Both the position numbers and the translations under genes were made by a program. From the NCBI RefSeq assembly GCF_036898095.1, contig NC_090743.1, positions 18,281,500 through 18,345,499 of the forward strand: a stretch of DNA of 64,000 bases, read 5' to 3'. Of this stretch, positions 45,374 through 57,252 are shown in pieces; the stretch's first letter is position 1, and each line of letters opens with the position of its first letter. This DNA comes from Palaemon carinicauda (Eukaryota > Arthropoda > Malacostraca > Decapoda > Palaemonidae). The notes under the pieces are model-generated. The model was not told the DNA's origin, did not search any database, and worked only from the letters and a program-made list of their open reading frames with translations.

Positions 45374-47418
45374 TGTGTTCCCGGTAGGAGGGAGACTTTA
45401 TCACTTTTGAGACCATTGGACTTCAGTCCATGGGCTCACAGCATAATATCCAAAGGCTTGGGTTGGAAATGGTCACAGGGATCTCCACCTCCACCAGTGA
45501 CCTCCTTCCAGAGACCCACTCCCATCCTGAAAGAGTACACCACAGAGTTACTCAAGAAGAAAGCGATCAAACGGGTTCGATCCCTGAAATTCCAAGGCCG
45601 CCTGTTTACAGTTCCAAGAGTAGTTCTGGACTTGTCAAAACTAAACTCTTACATTGCGACAAGTTCCGTATGCTGACTATCTCTCAGGTACGGACCTTAC
45701 TTCCCCGTGGGGCCGTCACCACCTCTATCGATCTTACCAACGCCAATTATCATGTGCCGGTAGCTCGAAACTTCTCTCCTTACCTAGGCTTCCGCCTCAG
45801 CAAGAAAGCCTTTGCATTCAAAGTCATGCCCTTCGGTCTCAGCATTGCTCCCAGGATATTCACGAAACTGGGAGAGACAGTGCTCGAACAACTCGGGAAC
45901 CAAGGGATACAGATCATCGCCTATCTGGACGATTGGCTCATTTGGGCTCAGTCGAACCAGGAATGCAACAGAGCTACGACAAAGGTCATTCAATTTCTCG
46001 GCAAACTGGGAATCCTCGGCCTTCTCCAATTTGCCTCGGTAACCGATCTCCTATTAAAAGCCAAACTCAAAAACATCAATCGAGTTTGGAGAGAGAGAGC
46101 TACAATACCTTTGAGAGACAAGATCTCGAAGATCCCCTCTGTCTTAGAAATGAGACTACGACCATGGTCCGAATGGAGGAACCTCTCCAAATCGATTCTT
46201 CTACAGTTCCCCTTTCCACAAGTGACAATTCATATGGACGCGTCTCTGAGTGGATGGGGGGGTTACTCCCAACATCAGATGTTTCAGGGCTCTTGGTCAC
46301 CCGCCATGAAACAGTTACATATCAATGTGCTCGAAGCCATGGCAGTGTTCTTGACCCTGAAGAGAATCTCTCCTCTGAGGTCGACCCACATCAGAGTGGT
46401 CAGACAGCACAGCAGGAGTACACAGCATCAACAGAGGAGGGTCCAAGTCACCCAACCTGAATCAGATCCTGGTCACTATCTTCGCCTTGGCACCAGACAA
46501 AAACTGGTTCCTGTCAGCAACTCACCTAGCAGGAGTCCAGAATGTGATAGCGGACTCACTATCCAGGACAAAACCACTGGAATCAGAATGGTCCCTAGAC
46601 ATAAATTCCTTCCGGTGGATACTCAGGCTGGTTCCGGGCCTCCAGGTAGATCTATTCGCGACTCAACTCAATCACAAACTCCCCTGTTATGTGACCCCGA
46701 ACTTGGACCCTCAGGCTTATGCCATGGACGCATTAACCCTGGATTGGAACCATTGGAAGAAGATCTACTTATTCCCTCCAGTGAATCTTCTACTGAAAGT
46801 CTTCACCAAACTACGCTCCTTCCAAGGGGCAGTGGCTTTGGTAGCACCTCACTGGCCAAAGAGCAGTTGGTTTCCTCTCCTCCTAGAGTTGAAACTCCGT
46901 CCCTTCCGGATCCCATTCCCCAAACTGACCCAAGTGGTCCAAACTCGGACTGTGTCAGATTCCTCAAGGATAGCCAAAACCCTAACTTTGTGGACTTCAT
47001 GAAGTTTGCGGTTCGTAGGGATGCGAACATCGACCCGGAAAATGTCCTCTTTATAGAATCAGACAAAAGGGACTCTACGATTCGCCAATATGATTCGGCA
47101 GTTAAGAAACTAGCAGATTTCTTAAAGAATTCAGACCATACTTTTATGACAACTAATTTAGCCATCTCCTTCTTTAGGTCCATATTTGACAAAGGCCTAG
47201 CAGCTAGCACTATAACCACCATTAAGTCCGCTATGAAGAAGGTCTTCCTTGTTGGGTTTAACATTAACCTGGAGGATTTTTATTTCTCATCTATTCCAAA
47301 AGCATGTGCTAGGCTTCGACCTTCGGTTCGCCCACAAAAGGTCTCTTGGTCTCTGAATGATGTCCTCAAACTTGCCTCAGACACGGACAACGAATCCTGC
47401 TCCTATATCACTTCTTAG
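45189..47418 (+). pseudogene. B4 RT-RNase H fused to YR by a 2-nt deletion
   Basis: RT starts near 45385 (VGGRLYHF), is interrupted by TGA 45408-45410 and two shifts, then is open from 45654. Present: FRMLTISQVRTLLPRG, TSIDLTNANYHVPV, MPFGLSIAPRIFTKLG, and an intact YLDDW (45922-45933). About 185 bp are missing after 46010 compared with B2, removing the RT thumb/connection. RNase H begins with the catalytic Asp (HMDASLSGWGG, 46237-46239) and NVLEAMAVFL. At about 46400 two bases are missing relative to B2. From there this frame reads as the -1 overlapping frame into the YR N-terminal domain (IRQYDSAVKKLADFL) and stops at 47418. The rest of RNase H (46487-47002) is open in the neighbouring frame. 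Confidence 0.85.
46487..47002 (+). pseudogene. B4 RNase H C-terminal part and DIRS extension
   Basis: The true RNase H frame after the 2-nt deletion: NWFLSATHLAGVQNVIADSLSR (last catalytic Asp), then VDLFATQLNHKLPCYVTPN and VALVAPHWPKSSWF. It ends with TAG 47000-47002 while the YR frame continues. Confidence 0.82.
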
Positions 47419-47908
47419 GAAGAATTTATTTCTAACAGCTTTGGCCTCGGGTGCTAGAATCTCAGAACTAGCAGCTCTCTCACGAAACTCAGAAAACACA
47501 GATTTCCTCCCTTCAGGTGAAGTACTTCTTTCTCCAGACAGAGCTTTCGTAGCTAAAAATGAGGACCCCCAAAATAGGTGGTCCCCTTGGAAGATTATTC
47601 CTCTTCTCCAAGATACTTTCGTAGCTAAAAATGAGGACCCCCAAAATAGGTGGTCCCCTTGGAAGATTATTCCTCTTCTCCAAGATACTTTTCTATGTCC
47701 AGTCACTACTCTCAGGGCCTTTTTAGCTAGAACTGCCACCCGCTCGTCTGGACCCTTGTTTATCAGAGAACAAGGAGGTACTATTTCCATTCAAGGCATT
47801 AGGCAACAGATCCTATACTTCATTAAACAAGCTAATCCGGGATCATTTCCCCATGCTCATGATACACGGGTTGGAAATCTCCTATGGTCTTCAAACGCCA
47901 CTATCTAA
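46960..47908 (+). pseudogene. B4 tyrosine recombinase with duplication and deletion
   Basis: The core-binding domain is open to 47418. A 2-nt loss then shifts frame, and catalytic parts follow: ALASGARISELAAL (Arg I intact, 47456-47458), a 24-residue tandem duplication, and GIRQQILYFIKQ. His and Arg II are in AHDTR. A deletion right after AHDTR removes the segment leading to the Tyr, so KRHYLKNL is out of frame. Confidence 0.85.
47546..47689 (+). repeat. 72-bp in-frame tandem duplication in B4 YR
   Basis: Two identical 72-bp copies (47546-47617, 47618-47689) encode 24 residues starting FVAKNEDPQNRW twice. B2 and B5 have one copy. Perfect identity suggests a recent event. Confidence 0.96.
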
Positions 47909-48829
47909 AGAACTTACAGGCCCTTAAATACCCAACGGTTGCAGCTGGGAGCCTTATCTCTCCCCAGTGATCTCTTGTTCTTCCTTTCATCCATCTCTTT
48001 TCTTCTCCCTCCTACCCGCCACTCGCACCACGACGCCGCTCTCCTTGGTGGTTCGTTAGCCATAAGTTTATTACATGCTTAGTTAGTATGGTTGTAACTA
48101 TTATTGTGTTTACCGTAACTTTAGTGTTGGGTTATTCTTAGCCATGTCAGTTTTGTTGCATATTGTGCTCTGATACTCGGAGGCTTCCTTGTTATCATGT
48201 TTGTTTAGCCTTACGCTCACTATGTCCTGTGGCTAGTTTATGATTATGCTTACCTTAATATAATATATGGTTTTCCTTACATGGTGTTTTTTCTCTCCCC
48301 GCATTAGGTTACTAGTTATTATTGGGCTTGGAAGGCATTCTCTGGTACATTTTCACCGGCCGCCACAGGTCGACCCAGAAAAGGGATTTTGACGAAGGAA
48401 AAATCTATTTCGGGGGAGAGACCTGTGGCACCCGGTGAAACCCTTCCCTATTATTTGTACGTTCCCACCCTTTCCTTTCCAAGCCATCATGTCCAATACA
48501 GAAGGATGTTGTTCAGATGGCGCTCGCGTCGGGGCGTCGGTGGCGTGGTTCTAGTAGAGTAGCTGGTGCCTCTGTATCGGCCCATCCCTTTGACGAAGGA
48601 ATTAGCTAAATGGAAGACAGCCTGTTAATAGTGGTTTTCACGCGCCTCTGCTTTATACACGACACCCACAAGGTGCTCGCGCGAGGGTAGTAACCTCTGC
48701 ATTCCATGCTTTTATCTTTCTCTGGTATAATTGGAAGGTTTATATCAGAAAAGTGTATAAGAAGGACCCTTTTCACCGGGCGCCACAGGTCTCTCCCCAG
48801 AAATAGATTTTTCCTTCGTCACAATCCCT
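47909..48829 (+). other. B4 3' non-coding region, ICR and right terminus
   Basis: Non-coding spacer, then the ICR (48350-48440) with CCGGCCGCCACAGGTCG and its right half, then the right ITR ending TTTTTCCTTCGTCACAATCC. ICR and terminus share the GCCACAG variant (other copies have GTCACAG), showing concerted change of the paired sites. Confidence 0.85.
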
Positions 48830-50096
48830 TTTTTATCAAACCGCTCAATTAAAGTGAGAGTAGGGTCAGAACTATCTTCATCCTACATGCAAGAAGAAGG
48901 TGTCCCCCAAGGCAGCGTGTTGAGTGTGACCTTGTTTACTGTTGCTATTAATAGTCTCATTAGTCACATACCTCCTGGCATACAAGGATCACTATTTGTC
49001 GATGACTTTGCAATTTATTGTAGTGGATCATCTGCACTACAAGCATGCCAAAATCTTCAAATTGCAATAAATGCTGCTTCCGCATGGGCAAATTCTCGTG
49101 GATTCATGTTTTCTCCTCAGAAGACCCAAGCCATTCGCTTTACTCGTACTCGTAAAAGGGAAGAGATCCCCACCCTTTTCTTAAATGATTGTATTTTGCC
49201 ATATGAGGATAGTGTCAAGTTTCTTGGAGTCATTTTCGACAAGAAAATGACATTTGGTCCCCATATAAATGACCTATCTATCAGGGTTAAGAAGTCACTG
49301 AACATTCTGAAAGTGGTATCGCATTTTGATTGGGGTGCTGATAGAACAACTTTGGTTAGAATTTATACATCTTTGTGTCTGAGCAAGTTAGACTATGCAT
49401 GCCAAATATATGGGTCAGCTACAAAGACTTTACTTGGAAAACTTGATATTGTTCACAATGCTGGGCTTCACATCTGCACAGGTGCTTACAGAACATCTCC
49501 CATTGACAGTCTCTATGTTGATTCTGGCATACCTCCCCTTTCCATTCGCAGAGAGGAGTTGAGTTTGAGGTTTTTAGCTAGGTCCCTTGCTGTGAGAAAC
49601 AATCCTAACTGTAAATATGTTAGGGCGCCTTTAGATCGGGCTCCTAACAGATCTAGAGTGCCCAAGCCTTTGGAAGTACAGCTGAAAAATGATGCTAGAG
49701 AAGTAGGCTTGTTAACAGCACAGATAGCAGAGGTAAGATATCCACCTGTTAAAATATGTTTTACGGCAGGAGGGAAAAATACCTTACCTAGTAGGGTAAT
49801 GAAAAGCGAGTTATTAAATCGTGCTGCTCAACATCATGGGAAACATGTTTTTACAGATGGCTCCAAATCGGCTGCAGGAGTTGGAAGTGCAGCTGTGGTG
49901 GGGGATATTGTTATTAGAAGGAAACTCCCATCCTCTTGTTTAATTTTTACTGCTGAGCTGTACGCAATAATTCTCGCAGTCCAACACATTTTTAAAAATG
50001 GCAACCAAAATAGTTTTTATACAATTTTTACGGATGCCAATAGTGTTTTACTCTCATTAAAACAAATTATGCCAGGCCATCATCTAGTACAAGAGG
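48830..50096 (+). mobile_element. LINE fragment: RT plus RNase H (I/Jockey type)
   Basis: Single open frame (48830/48854 to 50149). RT palm: EEGVPQGSVLSVTLF and SLFVDDFAIYC (catalytic FVDD), then FSPQKTQAIRF and VKFLGVIFDKKMTF (thumb). RNase H: HVFTDGSKSAAGVGSA, FTAELYAIILAV and TIFTDANSVLLSL give three acidic positions. The last RNase H motif is missing, as homology stops near 50096. An RNase H after RT is typical of the I clade and relatives. The fragment starts mid-RT against the B4 right end, so it is truncated on both sides. No inactivating mutation inside. Confidence 0.88.
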
Positions 50097-51477
50097 TTGT
50101 TTTTGCACAGTGTTTTTCGAAGAGTTTCTCATTATTTCAACATGACTGACGTTGCTACTTCACCCTTACCAATGTTAAGTACCATAGTTTGTTTTGGCAG
50201 CTTATTGCAGTACCGGGCTTTTGTTCTGTTTCCACTATGGTGGTTTTTAGTTTTGGAAGGGATTGTCCTGCCGAGGTATCGGCAGCCATTTTGAGTTATG
50301 TTCGCTTCGGTAATTTTCAAGTTGTTATTGCCCATCTGGTACTCTTGTCATCTAGGTTATATCACTTATGTTTTATGACCATTGGTATTATCATTAATTA
50401 TTATTAGTTTTTACTATGGTATTTATTTGCTTGCAAGTCCAATTTGGACCTACGAAGAATAGCGATTTAAAGAATAGCGATTTAGTCTGTTAGTTTTGTA
50501 CTCGCCTCAGGAAGGCTCGATTTAGACTATATCCTTGTTTATTTGTTACGTTGTCGTTATTCTTCGTTCTTGGTTATTAGAATTACTAAGAAAAAGCAAT
50601 CAATTTTATTATATTTCTTATCATATTGTGTGATATTAGTTTTTTATTATGTAACCTTGAGAGCGAGAGCATAGAGTACTCGTTTCCTGTTCTACAGAGT
50701 TATCCCTTCTCTCGTTTTCTTTATTAGCTCGAGTAAGAGAGGTGAATTTCCCGTTTTCCGTTTTGATACGATTACGAGTTATTCAGGCCTCCTCTTATTA
50801 TCCGAGTTGATGATAGTACGTTTAATGTTATACACGTTTTATTGATGTGGTTACTGTTAATATAGCTAGCACTATTAATAGGTACGTTAGTGTATGAGTC
50901 ATTAATTGGGGTCGTTTTATGCCGACACCCTTAGCTCCGCCTTGAGTTATACTCCGCTATAATGGATACTCATTGGGTGAGAACTAGTCAGATATTTGGA
51001 GTGCAACGGTGAAATCCGGCACTCAGACTCCGGCTGAGGCCTTTTGCACACGAACCTTTGTCATGTTTGATCAAAATTACACTATTACGGCCCCTTTTTT
51101 TCATCGAATCTCCGGCTTCACTGGAGATAACACATTCAGAATTGAGGGTATTTTTATCATACCGATGACGGTCACGATATCACGATGACGGGCCTTTGTC
51201 ACCGGGTCTCCGGTACAAACAGAGATCAAGCAGACGATCAGAACTGGGGTTAACAATGTGAAACCGATGAAGATTATTTTCATGTTACGTGGTTACTGAT
51301 TATTAATATAATTTCTTAATATATTAAGGTGTTAGCTTTTTGATCAATCAGACGATTAGAAACCAGGGTATGAACCCCTTTTTCATGAATAATCACAATA
51401 TCGTACAGGTTGTTCACGTTTTCACTGTGACGGACCTTTCTTACCGGATCTCCGGTGAAAACAGAGATCACTCAGAC

Positions 51478-51737
51478 CACGGGTGGCCAATCTTTGGTTT
51501 TAGCTGTAAAGGAAAGGATTTAACATGAATACAAAGTAAACTGTACTTACTTTAATGACACTTTGAATGTGTTGGTAATATTCATTAGCTATTCTTGGAA
51601 GTCCTAATGAAATTATATGAACATAATTACCAATTTTAAAGAAAAGTCATTCATTTACTATCTTGGGGTATAGTGCGTCACTTGTAATCATGAAATGCGC
51701 CACTGTTGGCGCATGCGCCATAGGTTGGCCACCCCTG
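51478..51737. mobile_element. hAT-type MITE, 260 bp, intact ends
   Basis: Convergent terminal inverted repeats (CACGGGTGGCCAATCT and the complement of CAGGGGTGGCCAACCT) flanked by an exact 8-bp duplication ACTCAGAC (51470-51477 and 51738-51745). Eight-bp duplications and a CAGGGGTGGCCAA-like end are typical of hAT elements. No coding capacity. Confidence 0.93.
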
Positions 51738-51849
51738 ACTCAGACGTTCAGAACCGGAGTTAACTTTATTTTACCGATGAGGTTATAGTTACATGTTATG
51801 TGGTTACTGGATATTAGTAGAAGGGGCCAGCGTTCGGTTCCAAGTACTG

Positions 51850-52106
51850 AGTGGAAATTTATTGCTATTTGAACACGATTTTGTATGGATATTTATCCAT
51901 ATTTATACATAGTTAGAATTAAATATATGCATAAATACAGGCATAATTAATTTATTTCTATTTTGAACACGATGTTGTATGGATATTTATCCACGTTATG
52001 CATAGTTAGAATTAAATATATGCATAGATATAGACATAATTAATTTATTTCTATTTTGAACACGAAATACATAGATAGAATTAAATATATGCATAAATAT
52101 AGGCAT
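51850..52106 (-). repeat. ~91-bp satellite-like repeat, inverted relative to B2
   Basis: Two to three units that are reverse complements of the B2 repeat at 34813-35175. Confidence 0.9.
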
Positions 52107-52198
52107 TTTATTAGCTATACGGCTGATCCCAGGCTGTGAATAGGATCACTAACCAAGTTTCAAGGAACATCCAGACTTATGTCCCCTTTCTTTTACAG

Positions 52199-53700
52199 AA
52201 GGTCCGCCTACATGGTGTGGTTCCCGGAGTCATGCACGTTCTGTTACGAGCTGTCCTCGCTACTCCGGACCCGTGATGTAAGTTGGTTCTAATATTTTTC
52301 CTTTTGGTATCCTTTGGCGATGATTTAATTTGATCCGGATTAATGTATGCATTGCTTATTGAGGAGAACGGTCTTCTCCTTCATCACTAATCCCCTCACT
52401 TCTTTCAGGATGATGATGATTCTCTCCGGCCTGCAAGAGAGGCTCTCCGCCCTTTGGTATCAAGGTTTGGAAGGAATGCTCCATCTAGAAGTCCCTATCT
52501 CCTCGGAGTGTCCTCTCTAAGGTTGGACGTCGACCCCATGGACGGCCAGGTAGGTGGGGATGAGTTTTGAGCCTTCAGCCTTGCAATTACCTGCGACACC
52601 GACCTAGGACCCTCAAAGGATCCTGATGTTCATGTTACCTTGCATAAAACCGTGACTGCTAAAAGCAACACATTCTAGGAAAAGCCAAGGGGCTATGACG
52701 GAGCTCCAAGATATGGTGGTGAGTCGGATCCGTTCAGGAACTCGGATGACTCCCCCTACAGCCCCAGGCGTATCGGAGTAACCTCCTTCGATAAAAACAA
52801 CGCATAGAGATTTGCCTTACATGTTCCATATATAGATGGTACCATAACTCTGGATGGCATAGACGTCCTCCCTCTGGGGACCTAGATTTTACTCTCAGGT
52901 ACTAGAATTCCCATTCAACGGATTCGTTCGATTGAAAGAGCATGCCTTGGTTAGGTTAGACAAGGTACCGAAGGTAACGGTATTATTTCCTAAAGGGCAG
53001 GCCCGATCTGTCTGGACCAGGATGTTGTCAGTCTGGGGGGTACGATAATTCCAAGCTCACCCCACACAATGGGGAATACGCCATATCTACAGCCGCTCTC
53101 ATCGTTGCCTTGTCTATTATGGATAAATGGACAGGTCTTACTATTCAAACTGACAAAGAAGGTTCGGCCATACCGGCTCTTAAAGAGCCGGACCCCACCA
53201 CGGGGAGACCCTAGCCTCGATTTATCCCACTGAGGCTTTGTTTCGGATATTCAGGAAGAACCAATGTCTGCCCTTCCAATTCGACCTACACGTTTGGTGG
53301 TCTGATCGGGTTAGTTGTGGGAAATACGTTCTGTCGGAGACCTCTATCAAACAGGAATCGATAGTCGGTTACCCACTCGTCATCACAGTCTTCCTCTGAT
53401 TCGACGTCTATGCATCCGAATCCCCCTCATCAGGTGGTCTACCTCACTGATTCCCCAGGTACACAGCCCAACCCCGTTGGGATGTCCTCGCCTGCATACA
53501 GCCCTAGATCCAAACCCTCAGGCTCCTTTCGTGGACACCAGAGAGGAAGCTACAGGAGTAGAAGACAGTCCCGCCATCGAGGCGGACCTAGGAAAAAGGG
53601 GGCTCGAAGAAGGAAAGGACCTAGATTCACTCCCTCACAACGAGGTGGTCCCGGTAGGGGGGGAGACTTAACCATTTTCGAGACCATTGGACCTTCGGTC
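52199..53700 (+). pseudogene. B5 gag remnant with intron 52278-52408
   Basis: Acceptor AG before AAGGTCCGCC, a shortened zinc-finger exon (SCTFCYELSSLL in one frame), a 131-bp intron (GTAAGT to CTTTCAG), then acidic DDDDSLRPAR-like coding and broken gag. Near 53410-53718 an open stretch holds the RGG-type tail (GSFRGHQRGSYRSRRQ). Internal deletions are shared with B2. Confidence 0.78.
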
Positions 53701-55420
53701 TGGTGGCTCATAGCATAATCTCTAAAGGTTTGAGGTGAAAATGGCCACAAGGTCCTCCTCCTCCACCAGTGACCTTCTCCCAGAAATCCACTCCCATCCT
53801 GAAAGAGTACACCACAGAGTTACTCAAGAAGAAAGCAATCAAATGGGATCGATCACTAAAGTTCCAAGGCCGCCTGTTCACAATTCTGAAGAAAGGCTTG
53901 TCGGCATTGAGAGTGGACCTGGACTTGTCAAGCTAAACTCTTACATTCTCTGCGACAAGTTCCGGATGTTGACTATCTCTCAGGTACGGACCTTACTTCC
54001 CCATGGGGCCGTCACCACCTCTGTCGATCTTACCGACGACTATTAGCTTGCGCCTATAGCTCGAAACTTCTCTTCTTATCTGGGTTTCCGCCTAGGCAGG
54101 AAAGCCTTTGCGTTCAAGACATGCCCTTCGGCCTCATCATTGATCCCAGGATATTCACGAAACTGGGAGAGACAGTGTTAGGACAACTCAGGAACCAAGA
54201 GATACAGATCATTGCTTATCTGGCCGGTTGGCTCATTTGGGGCCGGCCGGCCATAGAAGGCAACAGAGCTACGAAGGAATTACTTCGATTCTCTACAACC
54301 TGTGATTTCGGGTCAATCTCCAAAAGTCTCGCCTGCAACCATCAGGCCACTTAGAATGGTTAGCCATTCAGTGGGACCTTTCGAAGCACACGTTGTCTCT
54401 CCCTTCCAAAAGGGTAAGAGGAATAGTTTCCAAGATCAAGAATTTTCTCAAACACAAACAGGTGTCCAGAAGAGCCTTAGAAAGTATCCTTGGCCTTCTC
54501 CAATTCACTTCAGTAACAGATCTCCTATTAAAAGCCAAACTCAGACATCAATTGAGTTTGGAGAAAGAGAGCTACAGTACCTATAAGAGACAAGGTCTCA
54601 AAGATCCCCTCTGTCTTGAAAATGAGACTATGCCCATGGTCCGAACCGAAGAACCTCTCCAAATCAGTTCCTCTACAATTCCCACCCCCACAAGTGACAT
54701 TCCATACAGCCGCGTCTCTAAGTGGATGGGGGGATTACTCCGAACATCAGATGTTTCAGGGCTCTTGGTCACCCGCCATGAAACAGTCCCATATCAATGT
54801 TCTCGAAGCCATGGCAGTGTTCTTGACCCTGAAGAGAGAGAGAGACTTCCGAGGCCGACCCACATCAGAGTAGTGTCAGACAGCACAGACGAAGTACACT
54901 ACGCCAACAGGGGAGGATCCAAGTCACCCAACCTGAATCAGATCCCGGTCACTATCTTCGCCTGGGCAACAGAAAAGAACTGGTTCCTGTCAGCAACTCA
55001 CCTAGCGGGAGACCAGAATGTGAGAGCGGACTCACTATCCAGGACGAATCCACTGGAGTCAGAATGGTCTCTAGACATAATTTCATTCCGGTGATACTCA
55101 GGCTGGTTCCGGGCCTCCAGGTAGATCTATTCGCAACTCAGATGAATCACAAACTTCCCTGTTATGTGACCCCAACCCTGGACCCTCGGGGTTATGCCAT
55201 GGACGCATTACCCCGGGATTGGAACCATTAGAAGAAGATTTCCCTATTTCCCCTAGTGAATCTTCTAAAGAAACTTTTACACAAACTACGCTCCTTCCGG
55301 GGCGCAGTGGCTTTAGTACCACCTCACTGGCCAAGAACAGTTGGTTTCCTCTCCTCCTCGAGTTGAAACTCCGTCCCATCCGGATCCCGTTCCTCAAACT
55401 GACCCAAGTAATCGAAACTC
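53640..55420 (+). pseudogene. B5 RT / RNase H, catalytic residues lost
   Basis: RT pieces: FRMLTISQVRTLLP, TSVDLTDDY followed by a stop (TAG), MPFGLIIDPRIFTKLG, and YLAG (54217-54228) in place of YLDD. RNase H: FHTAASLSGWG (Asp to Ala, 54709-54711), VVSDSTDEVHYA and VRADSLSR. Confidence 0.84.
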
Positions 55421-55423
55421 AAT

Positions 55424-56345
55424 GTGTCAGATTACTCAAGGATAGCCAAAACTCTAACTTTGTGGACTACAGGAAGTTTGCAGCTCGTAGAGACGCGAAC
55501 ATTGAACCGGAAAACGATCTCTTCATCGAATCGGACAAAAGGGACTCGACAATTCGCCAATATGATTCGGCCGTTAACAACTAGCAGATTCCCTAAGAGT
55601 TCAGACCATACTCGTATGTCCCCGAATTTAGCCATCTCTTTCTTGAGGTTCCTATTTGACAAAGGCCTAACAGTTAGCACTTTAACCACCATCAAGTCAG
55701 TTTTGAAGAAGCTCTTCCTTGTTGGGTTCAACTTTAACCTAGCTGATTCCTATTTCTCATCAATTCCAAAAACATGTGCTAGGCTTCGACCTTCGGTTCG
55801 GCCACAAAAGGATCTCTGAACGGTGTTCTTAAACTTGCGACGGACACGGACAATGAATCCTGCTCTTATATCACTCTTCTTAGGAAGACTTTATTTCTAA
55901 CGGCTATGGCCTCAGGTGGTGGAACATCAGAACTAGCAGCTCTCTCACGAAACCCGGAAAACATAGATTTCCTCCCTTCAGCCGAAGTACTCCCTTTTCC
56001 AGACAAAGCTTTCCTAGCTAAAAAATGAGGATCCGCAAAATAGGTGCTCCCCTCGGAAGATTATTCTTCTTCCCCAGGATCTTTTCTCAGTGTACAGTCA
56101 CTACTCTCAAGGCCTTTTTAGCTAGAACTGCCACCCGCCCGTCTGGCCCCCTTGGTTATCAGGGAACAAGGAGGTACTATTTCCATTCACGGTATCAGGC
56201 ATCAAATCCTCTACTTCATTAAACATACTAATCCGGAATAATTTCCCCAGGCTCATGATATACGGACAGTAGATACCTCCAACAATGACTTCCAGAACAG
56301 GGACTTTGATGATTTAAAAAAATATACGGGTTGGAAATCCACTAT
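55424..56345 (+). pseudogene. B5 tyrosine recombinase, Arg I lost
   Basis: Core-binding part NLAISFLRFLFDKGLTVS; the catalytic domain has GGGTSELAAL with Gly (GGA 55921-55923) for Arg I. AHDIRTV and CHYLKIL are still readable in other frames. A 9-codon-scale gap at 55806-55820 removes the SWS residues seen in B2. Confidence 0.84.
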
Positions 56346-57252
56346 GGTTATCAAATGCCACTATCTAAAGATCTTACAGGCCCTTTAATACCCGACGATG
56401 GCAGCGGGGAGCCTTATCCCTCCCCATTAATCTCTTCTTCCTCTCTTCCATCTCTTCTCTTCTCCCTCCTACCCGCCACTCACACCACGTCGCCACTCTC
56501 CTGGGTAGTTCGTTAGCCCTATGATATTTGCCATGTTTAATTCCTATGGTTTAACTGTTATTGTAGTTACCGTTCCTTTAATGTTTAGATATGCTTAGAC
56601 ATGTAAGGTTTGAGGCCTTTTGCGATTCGACACTCAGTTGGTTCCTTGTCGTCATAATTATTTAGCCTTACGTTCCCTATGTCATTTGGCTAGTTGATAA
56701 TTGGACGGTTACTTACATTATTATATCATATTATTGTCGTACATGGTGATTGTATTCTCATTATATTATTACTTTATTGGGCTTGGAAGGCATTCTCTGG
56801 TACATTTTCACCGGCCGTCACAGGTCGATCCAGAAAAGGGATTTTGACGAAGGAAAAATCTATTTCTGGGGAGAGACCTGTGACGCCCGGTGAAACTCTT
56901 CCCGGTTATTTTTGTACGGACCCACCCTTTCCTTGCCAAGCCATATGTTCTTGCAGAAGGATGACCTTGTGAGCGCGAGTGGTAGGTGTCGCTAGGGTAA
57001 CCTAATTGTATTCTCTAGGGCCTGTCACGGCCCTCCCCTTTGATGAAGGGATTATCTAAATGGAAGACAGCCTGTGAATAGTGGTTTACACACGCCCTTG
57101 TTAAATACACGATACCAACAAGGTGTTCGCGTGAGGGTTGTAACCTCTGCATTCCATGCTTTTATCTTTCTCTAGTATATTTGGAAGATTTATATTGGTA
57201 AAGTGTAAAGAAAGGACCCTTTTCACTGGCCGTCACAGATCGACCCAGAAAT

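Larger units (their letters stand above)
42718..48829 (+). mobile_element. Family-B DIRS copy B4 (best catalytic residues of the family)
   Basis: Order: intron-like region, gag exons, RT, RNase H, YR, ICR (48350-48440) and right end (to about 48829). It keeps RT YLDD, RNase H Asp and YR Arg I, unlike B2 and B5. Frameshifts, a ~185-bp RT deletion and a 64-bp YR deletion still inactivate it. No left ITR is visible at the B3/B4 boundary. Confidence 0.88.
50097..57252 (+). mobile_element. Family-B DIRS copy B5, inactive
   Basis: Leader (possible exon 1 at 50141, MTDVATSPLPM, before GTTAAGT), intron-like modules, gag remnant with an intron, RT, RNase H, YR, ICR (56807-56896) and right end. It parallels B2 from 50427. 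B5 also has YLAG in RT, Ala for the first RNase H Asp and Gly for YR Arg I. Its right end is of unusual type (see findings). Confidence 0.86.
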
